From Massilia sp. W12 (lineage in GTDB: Bacteria > Pseudomonadota > Gammaproteobacteria > Burkholderiales > Burkholderiaceae_D), in assembly GCF_037300705.1 (NCBI RefSeq), contig NZ_CP147776.1, positions 4,464,001 to 4,528,000 of the forward strand: a stretch of DNA of 64,000 nucleotides. The letters are read 5' to 3'. The position numbers were made by a program, and so were the translations under genes. Shown in pieces: positions 46,493 to 55,893 of this stretch (position 1 is the first letter of the stretch; each line of letters opens with the position of its first letter). The notes under the pieces are model-generated. The model had not been told where the DNA came from. It did no database searches and was given only the letters and a program-made list of their open reading frames with translations.

Positions 46493-47797
46493 TCAAGGCA
46501 GCAATGCCGGCTGACTCTTGCCCAGTTTCAGGCACATTTCATGCGGCAGCCAATTGCCTGTGCTTTCCTGGCGGCCTTGCAGGATGAAGCGCGGCTTGGG
46601 GCTGTTCATGGCATCAACCGCCTGTTTGCACAATTCGCCGATCTTGCCTTTTTTGAGGCGATTCACAACCAGCCCCAGTGCGGTGTCGGAAAAATCGCGC
46701 AACATGTCATAGTCGCCATCAGAATCGCCGGCGACAAACAAGGGGCCATAGCCTTTTTTCGCAAGCAGTTCACGTTTGATGACTTCAGTCTTGCCCGGCC
46801 CCCAGTTCAGCGGCCATTCCGGCATATAGGCGTTTTGCAACACATCGCCCTTGCGCGCCAGGCGCAGGCCGAGCACATTTTCACGCGCCACATGGTAGCC
46901 ATATTTGGGCAGGGTGGCGAAGGCGGCCACCACTTCCTCCATTGAAGCAGTGCTGACATACACATCAATGCCATGATTGCGCAGCGCATCCATCAAATCC
47001 GCAACTTCGGTGCACAGGCGGATGCCGTGGAAATGCGAAATTGAGATCACCCCGGCTTTACCCGGCAGGCTGGCGGGGCTGCTGTATTTCACCTTGCTCA
47101 AGCCTTCGCCAAGGGCGAAATCATGCGAAGCTTCGGCCAGCTTCATCACCTCCGGCACACTCATATTGGCGAAGAAATAGATGACCCAGGGATAGCCGAC
47201 ATTGACGCCGTGAGTATCATTCACGGCATTGTATAAAAACAGCAATTTGGCGCGAAAATCGGCGAATTGCGGAGTTTGTGAGACTTCTTCCAGGGTTTTC
47301 TTACCGCCCAGTCCGGCATATTCGGCATACAGAAAATTGTAATCTTCCGCCAGATCAGCGCAGATCTCATCCAATTCGACGATTTTGCCTGCAGCATTTT
47401 TATAGTCAGCAGTGAATGGCCCTGCCGGCACATGTTGGCGGATCACGGTGGCGAATTCTTGCGGCTTGAGCTTGAACGACAGCGTCATAATCTGGTAGTA
47501 CAACAGCGCTTCTTCGCAATCATTCATGATGGAAGTGTTGTCCCAATCAAACACGGCATAGGGTTTGCGCTTGGGATTGTACTTTTTGCTGTGCTTGCCG
47601 TGCTCACGCAGCAAGGTATTGAGCGCAGCCCAATTGCGCGGCGCCCATTTGCCGCGCGCCAGCAGGGCGGGGGTTTTGTGTTCAGCATTGCCATGCTGAT
47701 GTTCGTGCGCCAGTGCGGCGCCGCTTGCCGCCACTGCGCTGCCTGCGATTAATGTGCGCAAAGCCCGGCGCCGGCCTGTCTTCTCTTGTTCTTGCAT
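46493..47797 (-). CDS. Tat-exported HAD-family phosphatase (phosphorylcholine phosphatase-like)
   Basis: A 434-residue HAD hydrolase. Motif I is YAVFDWDNTSIMND (nucleophile Asp), a Ser/Thr motif lies in DVYVSTASMEEV, and motif IV is LFVAGDSDGDYDML. The N-terminus has twin arginines ahead of a hydrophobic stretch (GRRRALRTLIAGSAVAASGA), suggesting Tat export, and a His-rich linker (HEHQHGN). Length and layout recall Pseudomonas phosphorylcholine phosphatase, but substrate specificity is not assured. The ATG follows GAGGATGCT. Confidence 0.8.
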   Translation of the reverse strand: MQEQEKTGRRRALRTLIAGSAVAASGAALAHEHQHGNAEHKTPALLARGKWAPRNWAALNTLLREHGKHSKKYNPKRKPYAVFDWDNTSIMNDCEEALLYYQIMTLSFKLKPQEFATVIRQHVPAGPFTADYKNAAGKIVELDEICADLAEDYNFLYAEYAGLGGKKTLEEVSQTPQFADFRAKLLFLYNAVNDTHGVNVGYPWVIYFFANMSVPEVMKLAEASHDFALGEGLSKVKYSSPASLPGKAGVISISHFHGIRLCTEVADLMDALRNHGIDVYVSTASMEEVVAAFATLPKYGYHVARENVLGLRLARKGDVLQNAYMPEWPLNWGPGKTEVIKRELLAKKGYGPLFVAGDSDGDYDMLRDFSDTALGLVVNRLKKGKIGELCKQAVDAMNSPKPRFILQGRQESTGNWLPHEMCLKLGKSQPALLP

Positions 47798-47819
47798 AGC
47801 ATCCTCATCTGGTTATGCG

Positions 47820-47878
47820 GCTGGCGCAAGAAGCAAGATGCGCCAGCCTGCTCCGGCCGGGAAAGACCGGAGCAGGCT
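47820..47878. terminator. Pair of adjacent strong hairpins
   Basis: GCTGGCGC/GCGCCAGC (47820-47827, 47840-47847) and AGCCTGCTCCGG/CCGGAGCAGGCT (47845-47856, 47867-47878) overlap by three bases, so they are mutually exclusive. They lie between the BrnTA-type genes and the phosphatase gene, both on the minus strand. They could end the first unit or form a switchable leader of the second. Confidence 0.5.
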
Positions 47879-47937
47879 TTATACCGCAAACCGCAAACGG
47901 CCGCAAACCGCTGCATGCAACTTGCAGGACAATTGCA

Positions 47938-48114
47938 TTACGTTTGCCGGCCGCGCTTTGCGCTTAGCAGCCGGTTGCTGTCAATTATTTTCGCGTCAGT
48001 ATCCGTCGCCACAGCGGCCCTGATTTGGGCATCAGTCAGGTTTTTCAGCTTGTTCCAATCGGTTCTGCCATGCAAGTTTTTGGCGATCGCACCTTTCATC
48101 TTAAACAGCGCCAT
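47938..48114 (-). CDS. BrnA-like antitoxin paralogue
   Basis: A 58-residue protein (MALFKMKGAIAKNLHGRTDW). It aligns over its whole length with the BrnA-like protein just upstream: both share GxTDWxxLxxLTDxQIxxA and then an acidic D-D segment. It starts 2 bases after that gene's stop, with GGAG 8 bases before the ATG. It keeps a basic end (SAKRGRQT). It looks like a tandem duplication of the antitoxin gene and may be a second antitoxin or a decoy. Confidence 0.7.
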   Translation of the reverse strand: MALFKMKGAIAKNLHGRTDWNKLKNLTDAQIRAAVATDTDAKIIDSNRLLSAKRGRQT

Positions 48115-48116
48115 CT

Positions 48117-48308
48117 TTATTTCTCCGTTGGTTTCTTGACAGGGCCGCGCTTGAAGTTTTTCAACGCTTCATCACTGGGCAAATCTGAATCTGGATCATT
48201 TTTAGCTGCGTCAGCGATTTGCTCATCAGTAAGCGCATCCAATGTATCCCAATCTGTTGTCCCTTTACGCTTGAGTGCTTCCTCACCAGTTATCTTAATG
48301 ATTGCCAT
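48117..48308 (-). CDS. BrnA-family antitoxin
   Basis: A 63-residue protein (MAIIKITGEEALKRKGTTDW) with the BrnA pattern LTDEQIADAAKNDPDSDLPSD and a basic tail. BrnA proteins neutralise the BrnT ribonuclease and repress their own operon by DNA binding. It lies 26 bases behind the toxin gene, the usual toxin-first order of brnTA. The ATG at 48308 gives the shortest product fitting the family. It is shorter than most BrnA proteins, so the ribbon-helix-helix region may be reduced. Confidence 0.7.
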   Translation of the reverse strand: MAIIKITGEEALKRKGTTDWDTLDALTDEQIADAAKNDPDSDLPSDEALKNFKRGPVKKPTEK

Positions 48309-48334
48309 GATTGCGCCAATATGAAGTTGAGTCA

Positions 48335-48619
48335 TCAAAAACCGCCGCGCGTATATGCGGCAGCCTCCCGTTTTTCTGCTTTGCGAGCTGAAATAATACG
48401 AATCGTATTTCCATGCCTTTCTGTGTACACGACAAACAGAATTTTGCCGTAAGACATTCCTATTACTTGAAACCGCTCTTCGCCATAGTCGGATCGATCA
48501 TCGTATACAGTGATGCGCATGTCATCGTAAAACACACGGAGAGCATCCATGAAATCGACGCCATGCTTGTTCTTGTTGCTTGCATTTTTTGCCTCATCCC
48601 ACTCAAACTCAAAATCCAT
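48335..48619 (-). CDS. BrnT-family toxin (ribonuclease)
   Basis: A 94-residue protein with all BrnT marks: FEWDEAKNASNKNKHGVDF at the start, RFQVIGMSYGKILFVVYTER in the middle and IRIISARKAEKREAAAY near the end. BrnT cleaves RNA and stops growth when its antitoxin is lost. The start at 48619 follows GGGGAAA at 8 bases. It begins 36 bases behind trpC on the same strand, so the toxin unit could ride on trp operon transcription. Confidence 0.9.
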   Translation of the reverse strand: MDFEFEWDEAKNASNKNKHGVDFMDALRVFYDDMRITVYDDRSDYGEERFQVIGMSYGKILFVVYTERHGNTIRIISARKAEKREAAAYTRGGF

Positions 48620-48654
48620 CTTGCATTTCCCCATGCGAAAAATGACAAACAGGT

Positions 48655-49443
48655 TTAAGCAAATAACTGCGCCAACGCCTGACCAGGATCCGGGGCACGC
48701 ATAAACGCTTCACCCACCAAAAAGCCATGCACATGCGCCGCGCGCATGGTTTGCACATCATCCCGGCTCATGATGCCAGACTCCGTGATCACGGCTTTGC
48801 CCGCAGGGATGCGCGGCAACATATCCAAAGTTGCGCGCAAATCCGTGACAAAGGTGCGCAAATTGCGGTTATTGATGCCCAACAGCGGTGTGCGCAAACG
48901 CAATGCAGCGTCCAGTTCGACCCCGTCGTGGACTTCAACCAGCACCGACATGCCCAATTCCAGCGCGCAGGCTTCGAGTTCCGCCATCAAGCCATAATCC
49001 AGCGCAGCCACAATCAGCAAAATCGCATCCGCGCCCCAGGCCCGCGCCTGATATACCTGGTACAGGTCGAGCAAAAAATCTTTGCGCAACACCGGCAGCG
49101 CACAGGCCGCGCGCGCCTGCTGCAAGTAGGCCGGCGCGCCCTGGAAAAAGCGTTCATCGGTCAGCACCGACAGACAGGCTGCGCCATGTTGCGCATAACT
49201 GGCGGCAATCTCAGCCGGCGCAAAATTCTCACGCAAGACGCCTTTCGAGGGCGACGCTTTTTTCACTTCGGCAATCACTGCCGGCTTGGCTGCGGCGATG
49301 CGGCCTTGCAGTGCGCCGGCAAAATCGCGCAAACCGCCCAATTGTTCCGCTTCGGCTCGCAACGAGGGCAAATCGCGATAGCGCTTGGCTTGCGCCACCT
49401 CGTCTTTTTTCACATCCAGGATTTGTTGCAGAATATCGCTCAT
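48655..49443 (-). CDS. trpC: Indole-3-glycerol phosphate synthase
   Basis: Closes the indole ring in tryptophan synthesis. The 262-residue TIM-barrel enzyme starts [32 protein letters not shown] and [12 protein letters not shown], with [13 protein letters not shown], are its family signatures including catalytic Lys and Glu. It is the single-domain form, not fused to TrpF. It starts 1 base after the trpD stop, as part of the trpEGDC operon. Confidence 0.96.
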   Translation of the reverse strand: MSDILQQILDVKKDEVAQAKRYRDLPSLRAEAEQLGGLRDFAGALQGRIAAAKPAVIAEVKKASPSKGVLRENFAPAEIAASYAQHGAACLSVLTDERFFQGAPAYLQQARAACALPVLRKDFLLDLYQVYQARAWGADAILLIVAALDYGLMAELEACALELGMSVLVEVHDGVELDAALRLRTPLLGINNRNLRTFVTDLRATLDMLPRIPAGKAVITESGIMSRDDVQTMRAAHVHGFLVGEAFMRAPDPGQALAQLFA

Positions 49444-49444
49444 C

Positions 49445-50494
49445 TCAAGCGCCTTTCTCATTCTTTGCGCCCAGCTCTTGCGTGATCTGAACAAATTGCT
49501 CCATTTTCTTGAATGCGGCCCCGCTTTCCAAAGCGCTGCGGGCGGCTTGCAAGCCATCTGCGATGGAGGCGGCGGCGCCGCAAGCGTACAGCGCGGCGCC
49601 GGCGTTCAAGGCCACGATATCGCGCGCCGCCCCGCCTTCATTGCGCAATACTTCCAACACTTTGTCTTTCGAGGCGGCGGCGTTGTCAACGCGGAAATTG
49701 CGGCTGGCGCACATTTGCAAGCCGAAATCTTCCGGGTGAATTTCATACTCGCGAATCTGGCCGTCAATCAATTCGCCGACCATGGTGGCGCCGCCCAGCG
49801 TGACTTCATCCATATTGTCACGACCCCACACCACCACCGCATGCTGCACGCCCAGGCGTTGCAAGACACGCACCTGAATCCCGACCAGATCAGGGTGAAA
49901 TACGCCCATCAGGATATTCGGCGCGCCAGCCGGATTGGTGAGCGGCCCCAGGATATTGAAAATGGTGCGCACGCCCAATTCTTTGCGCACCGGCGCGGCA
50001 TGCCGCATGGCGGCGTGATGATTCGGCGCAAACATAAAACCAATCCCGGTTTTTGCGATGGAGAGCGCGACTTGTTCTGGCTTCAAATTGATATTGGCGC
50101 CCAGCGCTTCGAGCAAATCCGCGCTGCCGGAGGATGAAGAAACGCTGCGCCCGCCGTGCTTGGCCACGCGCGCGCCGGCAGCGGCGGCGACAAACATCGA
50201 CGCAGTGGAAATATTGAAGCTGTGCGCATTATCGCCGCCGGTGCCGACAATATCGACTAAGCCGCGCGTATCGGCCATCGGCACCTTGGTGGAAAATTCG
50301 CGCATCACTTGCGCTGCTGCGCTGATCTCGCCGATCGTTTCTTTTTTCACGCGCAAGCCCATGGTCAGCGCGGCAATCATCACCGGCGACATTTCGCCGC
50401 CCATGATCTGGCGGAACAGGCTTAACATTTCATCATGGAAGATTTCGCGGTGTTCAATGCAGCGCAATAAAGCTTCCTGTGCGGTAATCGTCAT
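49445..50494 (-). CDS. trpD: Anthranilate phosphoribosyltransferase
   Basis: Transfers phosphoribosyl from PRPP to anthranilate. A 349-residue enzyme of normal length with the PRPP-binding signature [17 protein letters not shown] and the [20 protein letters not shown] block. The ATG follows GGAGTGACAG. It lies 10 bases behind trpG and is not fused to the amidotransferase. Confidence 0.97.
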   Translation of the reverse strand: MTITAQEALLRCIEHREIFHDEMLSLFRQIMGGEMSPVMIAALTMGLRVKKETIGEISAAAQVMREFSTKVPMADTRGLVDIVGTGGDNAHSFNISTASMFVAAAAGARVAKHGGRSVSSSSGSADLLEALGANINLKPEQVALSIAKTGIGFMFAPNHHAAMRHAAPVRKELGVRTIFNILGPLTNPAGAPNILMGVFHPDLVGIQVRVLQRLGVQHAVVVWGRDNMDEVTLGGATMVGELIDGQIREYEIHPEDFGLQMCASRNFRVDNAAASKDKVLEVLRNEGGAARDIVALNAGAALYACGAAASIADGLQAARSALESGAAFKKMEQFVQITQELGAKNEKGA

Positions 50495-50504
50495 CTGTCA
50501 CTCC

Positions 50505-51071
50505 TTATTTCTGTTCCAGGAAATTGCGCAACAGCGCATGGCCATGTTCTGACAGGATGGATTCCGGATGGAATTGCACCCCTTGCAGCGGCAAGCTCTT
50601 ATGACGCACGCCCATGATTTCGCCATCATCGGTCCAGGCTGTGATTTCCAGACAATCCGGCAGGCTGTCGCGTTCAATCGCCAGCGAGTGGTAACGCGTC
50701 ACCACAAAGGGCGATGGCAAGCCATGAAATACGCCGACGCCGGTATGCGCAATCGGACTGGTTTTGCCGTGCATCACTTGCTGCGCACGGATCACGCGCC
50801 CGCCAAAGGCTTCGCCGATTGCCTGATGTCCCAGACAGACGCCCAGAATCGGCAATTGGCCGGCGAATTCTTTGAGCAGGGGGACAGAAATGCCGGCGTC
50901 CGCCGGCGCTTTCGGCCCGGGGGAAATGCAAATATGTGTGGGCCTCAGCTGGCGCACTTGCTCAAGCGTGATTTCATCATTGCGGAAGGTGCGCACCTCC
51001 ATGCCCAGTTCGCCAAAATACTGCACCAGGTTGTAGGTAAAGCTGTCGTAGTTGTCTATCATCAAAAGCAT
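50505..51071 (-). CDS. trpG: Anthranilate synthase component II (glutamine amidotransferase)
   Basis: Provides ammonia to TrpE from glutamine. The 188 residues start [20 protein letters not shown] and carry the class I amidotransferase triad: Cys in [15 protein letters not shown], and His and Glu in QFHPESI. The ATG at 51071 has GGAG 9 bases upstream and lies 1 base after the trpE stop. Confidence 0.96.
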   Translation of the reverse strand: MLLMIDNYDSFTYNLVQYFGELGMEVRTFRNDEITLEQVRQLRPTHICISPGPKAPADAGISVPLLKEFAGQLPILGVCLGHQAIGEAFGGRVIRAQQVMHGKTSPIAHTGVGVFHGLPSPFVVTRYHSLAIERDSLPDCLEITAWTDDGEIMGVRHKSLPLQGVQFHPESILSEHGHALLRNFLEQK

Positions 51072-51072
51072 T

Positions 51073-52569
51073 TCAGATCTCCCCATCCAGGCCGTCTTGC
51101 ACCTGCTCTGCCGCACGCAAAACAGCGCGCGCCTTGTTTTCGGTTTCTTTCCACTCCAGCTCAAACACTGAGTCCGCCACCACGCCGGCTGCAGCCTGCA
51201 CATACAACATGCCGTCTTTGATCACGCCGGTGCGGATTGCAATCGCCAAATCCATGGCGCCGGAAAAACTCAAATAGCCGCAGGCGCCGCCATATACGCC
51301 GCGTTTGCTGATTTCCAATTCGTCGATGACTTCCATCGCCCGCACTTTCGGCGCCCCGGTCAGGGTGCCTGCCGGGAAGGTGGCGCGCAACACGTCCATA
51401 TTGCTCATGCCTTCGCACAAGCGCCCTTCCACATTCGAAACGATGTGCTGCACATGGGAATATTTTTCGATCACCATTTGATCTGTCACTTGCACCGTGC
51501 CGGTCTGGCAAATGCGGCCCAGATCGTTGCGCGCCAAATCAATCAGCATCACATGTTCAGCAATTTCCTTGGGGTCAGCCAGCAATTCGCGCGCCAGCTC
51601 GGCATCGCGCTCAGGCGTGGCGCCGCGTGCACGGGTGCCGGCGATCGGGCGCAGGGTGACTTTTTCGCCGCCATCGTCCAGCAATTCCTTGCGCACCAGA
51701 ATTTCCGGCGATGCGCCGACGATGTGCATATCGCCGAAATTGTAGAAATACATATACGGGGAAGGATTGAGCGAACGCAACGCGCGATACAAAAGCAGCG
51801 GCGAATCGACAAAGGGCTTTTTGATGCGCTGCCCGATTTGCACTTGCATCAAGTCGCCGGCCAGAATGTATTCATGCGCACGGGCCACCGCTTTTAAATA
51901 ATCCTCTTTCGCGAATTCGCGGATTTCCGGGGTGCGCACCGAGCCGCTGGTGACCGGGAAATCAATGCCACGGCGCAGGCGGGCGCGCAAATCGCGCAGG
52001 CGGTTGCGCGCGCGGGTGTAGGCTTCCGGCTGGGTCGGGTCGGCGTACACAATCAAATACAGCTTGCCGGTGACATTGTCGATCACGGCCAGTTCCTCGG
52101 TCAGCATGAGGCGGATGTCGGGCAGATGCAAATCATCTTTGGGACAGGAGGAAACCAGGGTTTTCTCAATATTGCGCACCACGTCATAGCCGAAATAGCC
52201 GGCGAAACCACCGCAAAAACGCGGCAAACCGGGGCGGGTGGCGACTTTGAAGCGGGCTTGCACTTGCTCAATCACATCCAGCGGATTGCCGTCAAATTCT
52301 TCGATCAGCTCGCCATCGCGCCGGATTTCAACCTTGCGCCCTTGTGCGGTGAGAAGGGTGGAAGCCGGCAGGCCGATGAAGGAATAGCGGCCAAAGCGCT
52401 CGCCGCCCACTACCGACTCCAGCAAAAAGCTGTTTTTACCCTGGTTTTGCGACTGCGCCAGCTTCATATACAGCGACAGCGGGGTTTCCAGATCGGCCAG
52501 TGCTTCGGCGATCAGGGGGATACGGTTAAACCCCTGGGCAGCCAGGGAATTGAATTCAAGTTCAGTCAT
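51073..52569 (-). CDS. trpE: Anthranilate synthase component I
   Basis: Turns chorismate and ammonia into anthranilate; first enzyme of the tryptophan branch. A 498-residue protein with the inhibitor-binding motif [18 protein letters not shown] near the N-terminus and the catalytic blocks [30 protein letters not shown] and [16 protein letters not shown]. The ATG follows GGAGCTCAAGC. A 373-base leader with possible attenuation elements precedes it. Confidence 0.97.
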   Translation of the reverse strand: MTELEFNSLAAQGFNRIPLIAEALADLETPLSLYMKLAQSQNQGKNSFLLESVVGGERFGRYSFIGLPASTLLTAQGRKVEIRRDGELIEEFDGNPLDVIEQVQARFKVATRPGLPRFCGGFAGYFGYDVVRNIEKTLVSSCPKDDLHLPDIRLMLTEELAVIDNVTGKLYLIVYADPTQPEAYTRARNRLRDLRARLRRGIDFPVTSGSVRTPEIREFAKEDYLKAVARAHEYILAGDLMQVQIGQRIKKPFVDSPLLLYRALRSLNPSPYMYFYNFGDMHIVGASPEILVRKELLDDGGEKVTLRPIAGTRARGATPERDAELARELLADPKEIAEHVMLIDLARNDLGRICQTGTVQVTDQMVIEKYSHVQHIVSNVEGRLCEGMSNMDVLRATFPAGTLTGAPKVRAMEVIDELEISKRGVYGGACGYLSFSGAMDLAIAIRTGVIKDGMLYVQAAAGVVADSVFELEWKETENKARAVLRAAEQVQDGLDGEI

Positions 52570-52610
52570 GCTTGAGCTCCAGCCGCAACAAAGCGGCGCC
52601 AGTTATCAAA

Positions 52611-52807
52611 GGCAAGCAGGCTTGCCGTGGATGTTGTTGGCCGCATGCGGCCGATGATGGTTTGTCTGCTGTCGCTAGCGCGATTGTATGCGCTGTGGCT
52701 GTGCTGTGGGCATGCGCGTCGATAAAACGGCAAACCGTCAGCCAGTCTTGCAACAAATATGTGATCCGCCCGCAGGCGGGGATTCAGCGTGTCAGCTGCT
52801 GCTGACA
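52611..52807 (-). promoter_or_regulatory. trpE leader region with several hairpins
   Basis: On the minus strand, in order, lie TGTCAGC/GCTGACA (52790-52807), CCGCC/GGCGG (52766-52779), a 14-base palindrome GGCCGCATGCGGCC (52639-52652) and GGCAAGC/GCTTGCC (52611-52626) followed by TTTGAT. The last is terminator-like and sits about 40 bases before the trpE start. Together with the Trp-rich short ORF upstream they suggest transcription attenuation, though the terminator is weak and rather far from the ORF. Confidence 0.4.
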
Positions 52808-52811
52808 GGAA

Positions 52812-52907
52812 TCAGAAAACGCAAACAGAACAGCGACGCCAGCGACGCCACAGCCAAGCCTCGGGAACGGCATGGTTGCGGGATGCGGAGAGTTTGGCGG
52901 CAAACAT
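52812..52907 (-). CDS. Possible trp leader peptide with three Trp codons
   Basis: A 31-codon frame beginning MFAAKLSASRNHAVPEAWLW has Trp codons at positions 18, 20 and 23 (AWLWRRWRR) and ends about 240 bases before trpE. Trp is rare, so three in six residues ahead of a trp operon is suggestive of an attenuator leader. The ribosome site is weak, and codon use cannot be judged on such a short frame. Confidence 0.4.
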   Translation of the reverse strand: MFAAKLSASRNHAVPEAWLWRRWRRCSVCVF

Positions 52908-52942
52908 GTTCAAATTTGGTTGATTGAGAAAGGATGCAACAA

Positions 52943-53689
52943 TTAAATATGGAAACGCTGCTGATGCACGGCAATCGCCTGCGCAGCTTGTAAAAGCGTA
53001 TTTACTATACCATCAGAATCGGTTTCCTGCACGTCCTGTCCGTGGTTATAGCCATAAGGCAGCAGCCACACCGGGCAACCGGCGGCGCGCGCGGCGCGCG
53101 CATCGTTTTCCGAATCGCCCACCATCAGCACGCAGGAAGGATGCAAGCCGAATGCCTCGCAGGCTTGCAGCAAAGCTTGCGGATGCGGCTTTTTTTGCGG
53201 CCAGGAATCGCCGCCATACACCAGCTCCATATACGGCGCCAGGCCGAAATGCAGCAGCAGCGGCTTGGCGAAAGCCAGCGGCTTATTGGTCACGCAGGCC
53301 AGACGCAAACCAAGTTCGCGCAGGGCCTGCAAACCTTCCATCACTTCAGGATACAAGGCGCTGTGCACGCCATTGCAGGCTTGGTAATGGAATTGATAGC
53401 GTTGCAGCGCCTGCGGCCAGGTTTGCTCAACTTGCGCAGCCGGCCAATCCGCCGCCAGCACGCCTTGCACCAGATGTTCGCTGCCCTTGCCGACATGGCG
53501 CAGGATGTCATGCTGCGCCAGCGCGCCTAAGCCGTATTCGGCGCGCATGGCGTTGATCGCCACACAAAAATCGCCGGCGGTATCGACCAGGGTGCCATCC
53601 AAATCCAGCAACACGGCGCGCAAGAGGCGCGCCGGCAAGGCGTGGATTTGCGGCGGCGACAAGGTGTGCATGGCAGAAGGCGCAGACAT
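52943..53689 (-). CDS. gph: Phosphoglycolate phosphatase
   Basis: A 248-residue HAD hydrolase that removes phosphate from 2-phosphoglycolate, a by-product of DNA repair. Motif I is VLLDLDGTLVDTAGDF, motif II lies in LACVTNKPL, and motif IV is VLMVGDSENDARAARAAG. The ATG follows CGGAG. It lies between rpe and trpE, the gene order seen in many betaproteobacteria. Confidence 0.93.
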   Translation of the reverse strand: MSAPSAMHTLSPPQIHALPARLLRAVLLDLDGTLVDTAGDFCVAINAMRAEYGLGALAQHDILRHVGKGSEHLVQGVLAADWPAAQVEQTWPQALQRYQFHYQACNGVHSALYPEVMEGLQALRELGLRLACVTNKPLAFAKPLLLHFGLAPYMELVYGGDSWPQKKPHPQALLQACEAFGLHPSCVLMVGDSENDARAARAAGCPVWLLPYGYNHGQDVQETDSDGIVNTLLQAAQAIAVHQQRFHI

Positions 53690-53700
53690 GCGTGCTCCGT

Positions 53701-54366
53701 TTACACTTTGGCCAATTCGGCGCGCATTTGCGCAATCGCGGCGTGGTAATCCGGCTGGCTGAAGATGGCGGAACCGGCGACAAAGGTGTCCGCCCCGGCG
53801 CGCGCCACTTCCGCAATATTTGCCGCCTTGATGCCGCCATCGACTTCCAGCATGATGTCGCGCCCGGAAGCGTCAATCATGCGCCGCACCTGTTTCACTT
53901 TTTCCAGCGTGTGCGGAATGAATGCCTGGCCGCCGAAGCCCGGATTCACCGACATCAGCAAAATGATGTCCAGCTTATCCATCACATGCTCCAGACAATG
54001 CAGCGGGGTGGCCGGATTGAACACCAGGCCGGCTTTGCAGCCATGATCGCGGATCAATTGCAAGCTGCGGTCGATATGTTCCGAGCCTTCCGGGTGAAAT
54101 GTGATGATGTCTGCGCCGGCTTTGGCGAAGTCGGGGATGATGCGATCGACCGGCTTGACCATCAGATGCACATCAATCGGCACGCTGACATGGGGCCGGA
54201 TCGCCTGACACACCAGCGGCCCCACAGTCAGATTCGGCACATAGTGGTTGTCCATCACATCGAAATGGATCAAATCGGCGCCTGCGGCGATCACATTGCG
54301 CACTTCCTCGCCCAGACGGGCGAAATCGGCAGACAGAATGCTGGGAGCGATACGGTATTGAGTCAT
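53701..54366 (-). CDS. rpe: Ribulose-phosphate 3-epimerase
   Basis: Interconverts ribulose-5-phosphate and xylulose-5-phosphate in the pentose phosphate pathway. A 221-residue TIM barrel with the family blocks [54 protein letters not shown] and [20 protein letters not shown]. No clear ribosome site is visible ahead of the ATG. It is 11 bases ahead of gph. Confidence 0.97.
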   Translation of the reverse strand: MTQYRIAPSILSADFARLGEEVRNVIAAGADLIHFDVMDNHYVPNLTVGPLVCQAIRPHVSVPIDVHLMVKPVDRIIPDFAKAGADIITFHPEGSEHIDRSLQLIRDHGCKAGLVFNPATPLHCLEHVMDKLDIILLMSVNPGFGGQAFIPHTLEKVKQVRRMIDASGRDIMLEVDGGIKAANIAEVARAGADTFVAGSAIFSQPDYHAAIAQMRAELAKV

Positions 54367-54479
54367 GGCGGGCGGGGCTGGCGGGCGGTGAATGAAAAGC
54401 CGTCATTGTAAGGGATTTGACGCAGATTTGCCCGGCAAAAGTTGCCATAAAGCATTTTTCAGCATCATGCATGACGCCT

Positions 54480-55238
54480 TCAGCCGCCTGCGCCCAGATA
54501 TTTGGCGCGGATTTTCGCCATCACGCCTTCTTCCTGCATCTTACGCAAACTGCGATCCAATAAGGCGGCTTTGTCTTGCATTCTGCTGGCTTTATTAAAT
54601 ACCAGATAGGTCGGCGTTTCGACCAGCGCGGGCGATAAGGCATGCACCTGGCTCAACTGTAATTGCTGCATCACCAGCGCGCCCACATCGGCATTCGCCA
54701 CCAGCGCATCAATCCGGCCCAGGCTGAGTTTGCGGAAATTATTCACATCGTCATCCACTTCCTCCACCACAAAGCTGTTCTTTTTGCGCATGGCTTCAAA
54801 TTCGCCCGGCACGACAAAGCCGCGCCGCAAGCCGATCCGCTTGCCCTGCAAATCCGCCACGCCGCGCCATTGCGCAAAATCGCCTTTGCGCACAAATACT
54901 TGATAACGCGTGATTTTCAGCGGTTCCTGCATGAAATCCATGTAAGTCTGGCGCTGTGGATTGCTGGTGTAGGCAAACGCGCAATTCACCTCAGACATGG
55001 GGCCGTTGCGCACTTCGTTTTCCAATCTGACCCATGGCAAGAGACGGAATTGCACATGAATGCCGGCGCGCCGCCCGGCTTCGGCCACCACATCAACATC
55101 AATTCCGCTGATTTTGCCGTCCTGCTCAATCACATAGGGCGCAAACGCAGTGCTGTAGCAAATCAAGTCTGCGCCGGCAAACGCAGCGCTGGCGCAGAAG
55201 AGGCCGACAGCGGCAAAAGTGATACGGGAAAGAGACAT
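54480..55238 (-). CDS. Periplasmic solute-binding protein (SBP_bac_3 type)
   Basis: A 252-residue exported binding protein with signal MSLSRITFAAVGLFCASAAF and a mature domain with GKISGIDVDVVAEAGRRAGI and LPWVRLENEVRNG. No transporter or kinase gene is adjacent, so the ligand and partner are unknown. Related in family to the binding protein at 6907 but clearly different in sequence. Confidence 0.85.
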   Translation of the reverse strand: MSLSRITFAAVGLFCASAAFAGADLICYSTAFAPYVIEQDGKISGIDVDVVAEAGRRAGIHVQFRLLPWVRLENEVRNGPMSEVNCAFAYTSNPQRQTYMDFMQEPLKITRYQVFVRKGDFAQWRGVADLQGKRIGLRRGFVVPGEFEAMRKKNSFVVEEVDDDVNNFRKLSLGRIDALVANADVGALVMQQLQLSQVHALSPALVETPTYLVFNKASRMQDKAALLDRSLRKMQEEGVMAKIRAKYLGAGG

Positions 55239-55383
55239 AAACAGCCCCGCCAGATCGTGATGAAGCAGTATAACAGCCTATCTGACATGACCAAAAGCCC
55301 ATCCCGGCATACGCATCCATTTGATACATGCGCATTCGCGCACTTCGGTTTATATTAACGCATCGCCATTTTCCGCCAGTCCC

Positions 55384-55893
55384 ATGTCTTGCAAACCTTT
55401 CGCCGTGGCCTTACTCAGTCTGCCAAGCGCTCTGTGGGCGGCGCAGCCCAAACCTGAACTGCAAGCTGCCTGGTATGCCTTGCATTTGGAAATGGAAAGT
55501 TCTGGCCGCACTTACCTGGAACATCTTTGTATTCAGAAAAACGGCAAGCTCTGGTTGCGCCAGTCAGCACAAGCATCCGCCCCCAAATCCAGCCCGGCGA
55601 AGAAAACTGATTTGCGCGGGGAATGGCGGCTGCAAAACGGCCAGTTGCGCATGTGGCATGACGAAGGCGATTTTCTGTTCCAGATCACGCTGCGCTATCA
55701 AAACCCGCCCGCATGGCCGCATCAAAGCTATTGGCTGGGCCACATGGCGTTTGGCCCAGGCGCCGGCAAATTGGACGCGGAAAATGTCGAAACCGCCGGC
55801 ATCTGGGACTTACCGCATGGCAAGCCGCCGCGCTATGTCACGCACAGCGCCAGACTCAGTTTTGTGCGAACCGAATGCCCGCCGCAGCAATAG
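55384..55893 (+). CDS. Hypothetical exported protein
   Basis: A 169-residue protein starting MSCKPFAVALLSLPSALWA, a signal peptide, then a beta-rich domain (LRGEWRLQNGQLRMWHDEGD, FLFQITLRYQ). I recognise no family. The start is chosen for the signal peptide; an in-frame ATG lies 63 bases upstream and no ribosome site is clear. Its stop touches the stop of the convergent CpXC gene. Confidence 0.65.
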   Translation: MSCKPFAVALLSLPSALWAAQPKPELQAAWYALHLEMESSGRTYLEHLCIQKNGKLWLRQSAQASAPKSSPAKKTDLRGEWRLQNGQLRMWHDEGDFLFQITLRYQNPPAWPHQSYWLGHMAFGPGAGKLDAENVETAGIWDLPHGKPPRYVTHSARLSFVRTECPPQQ

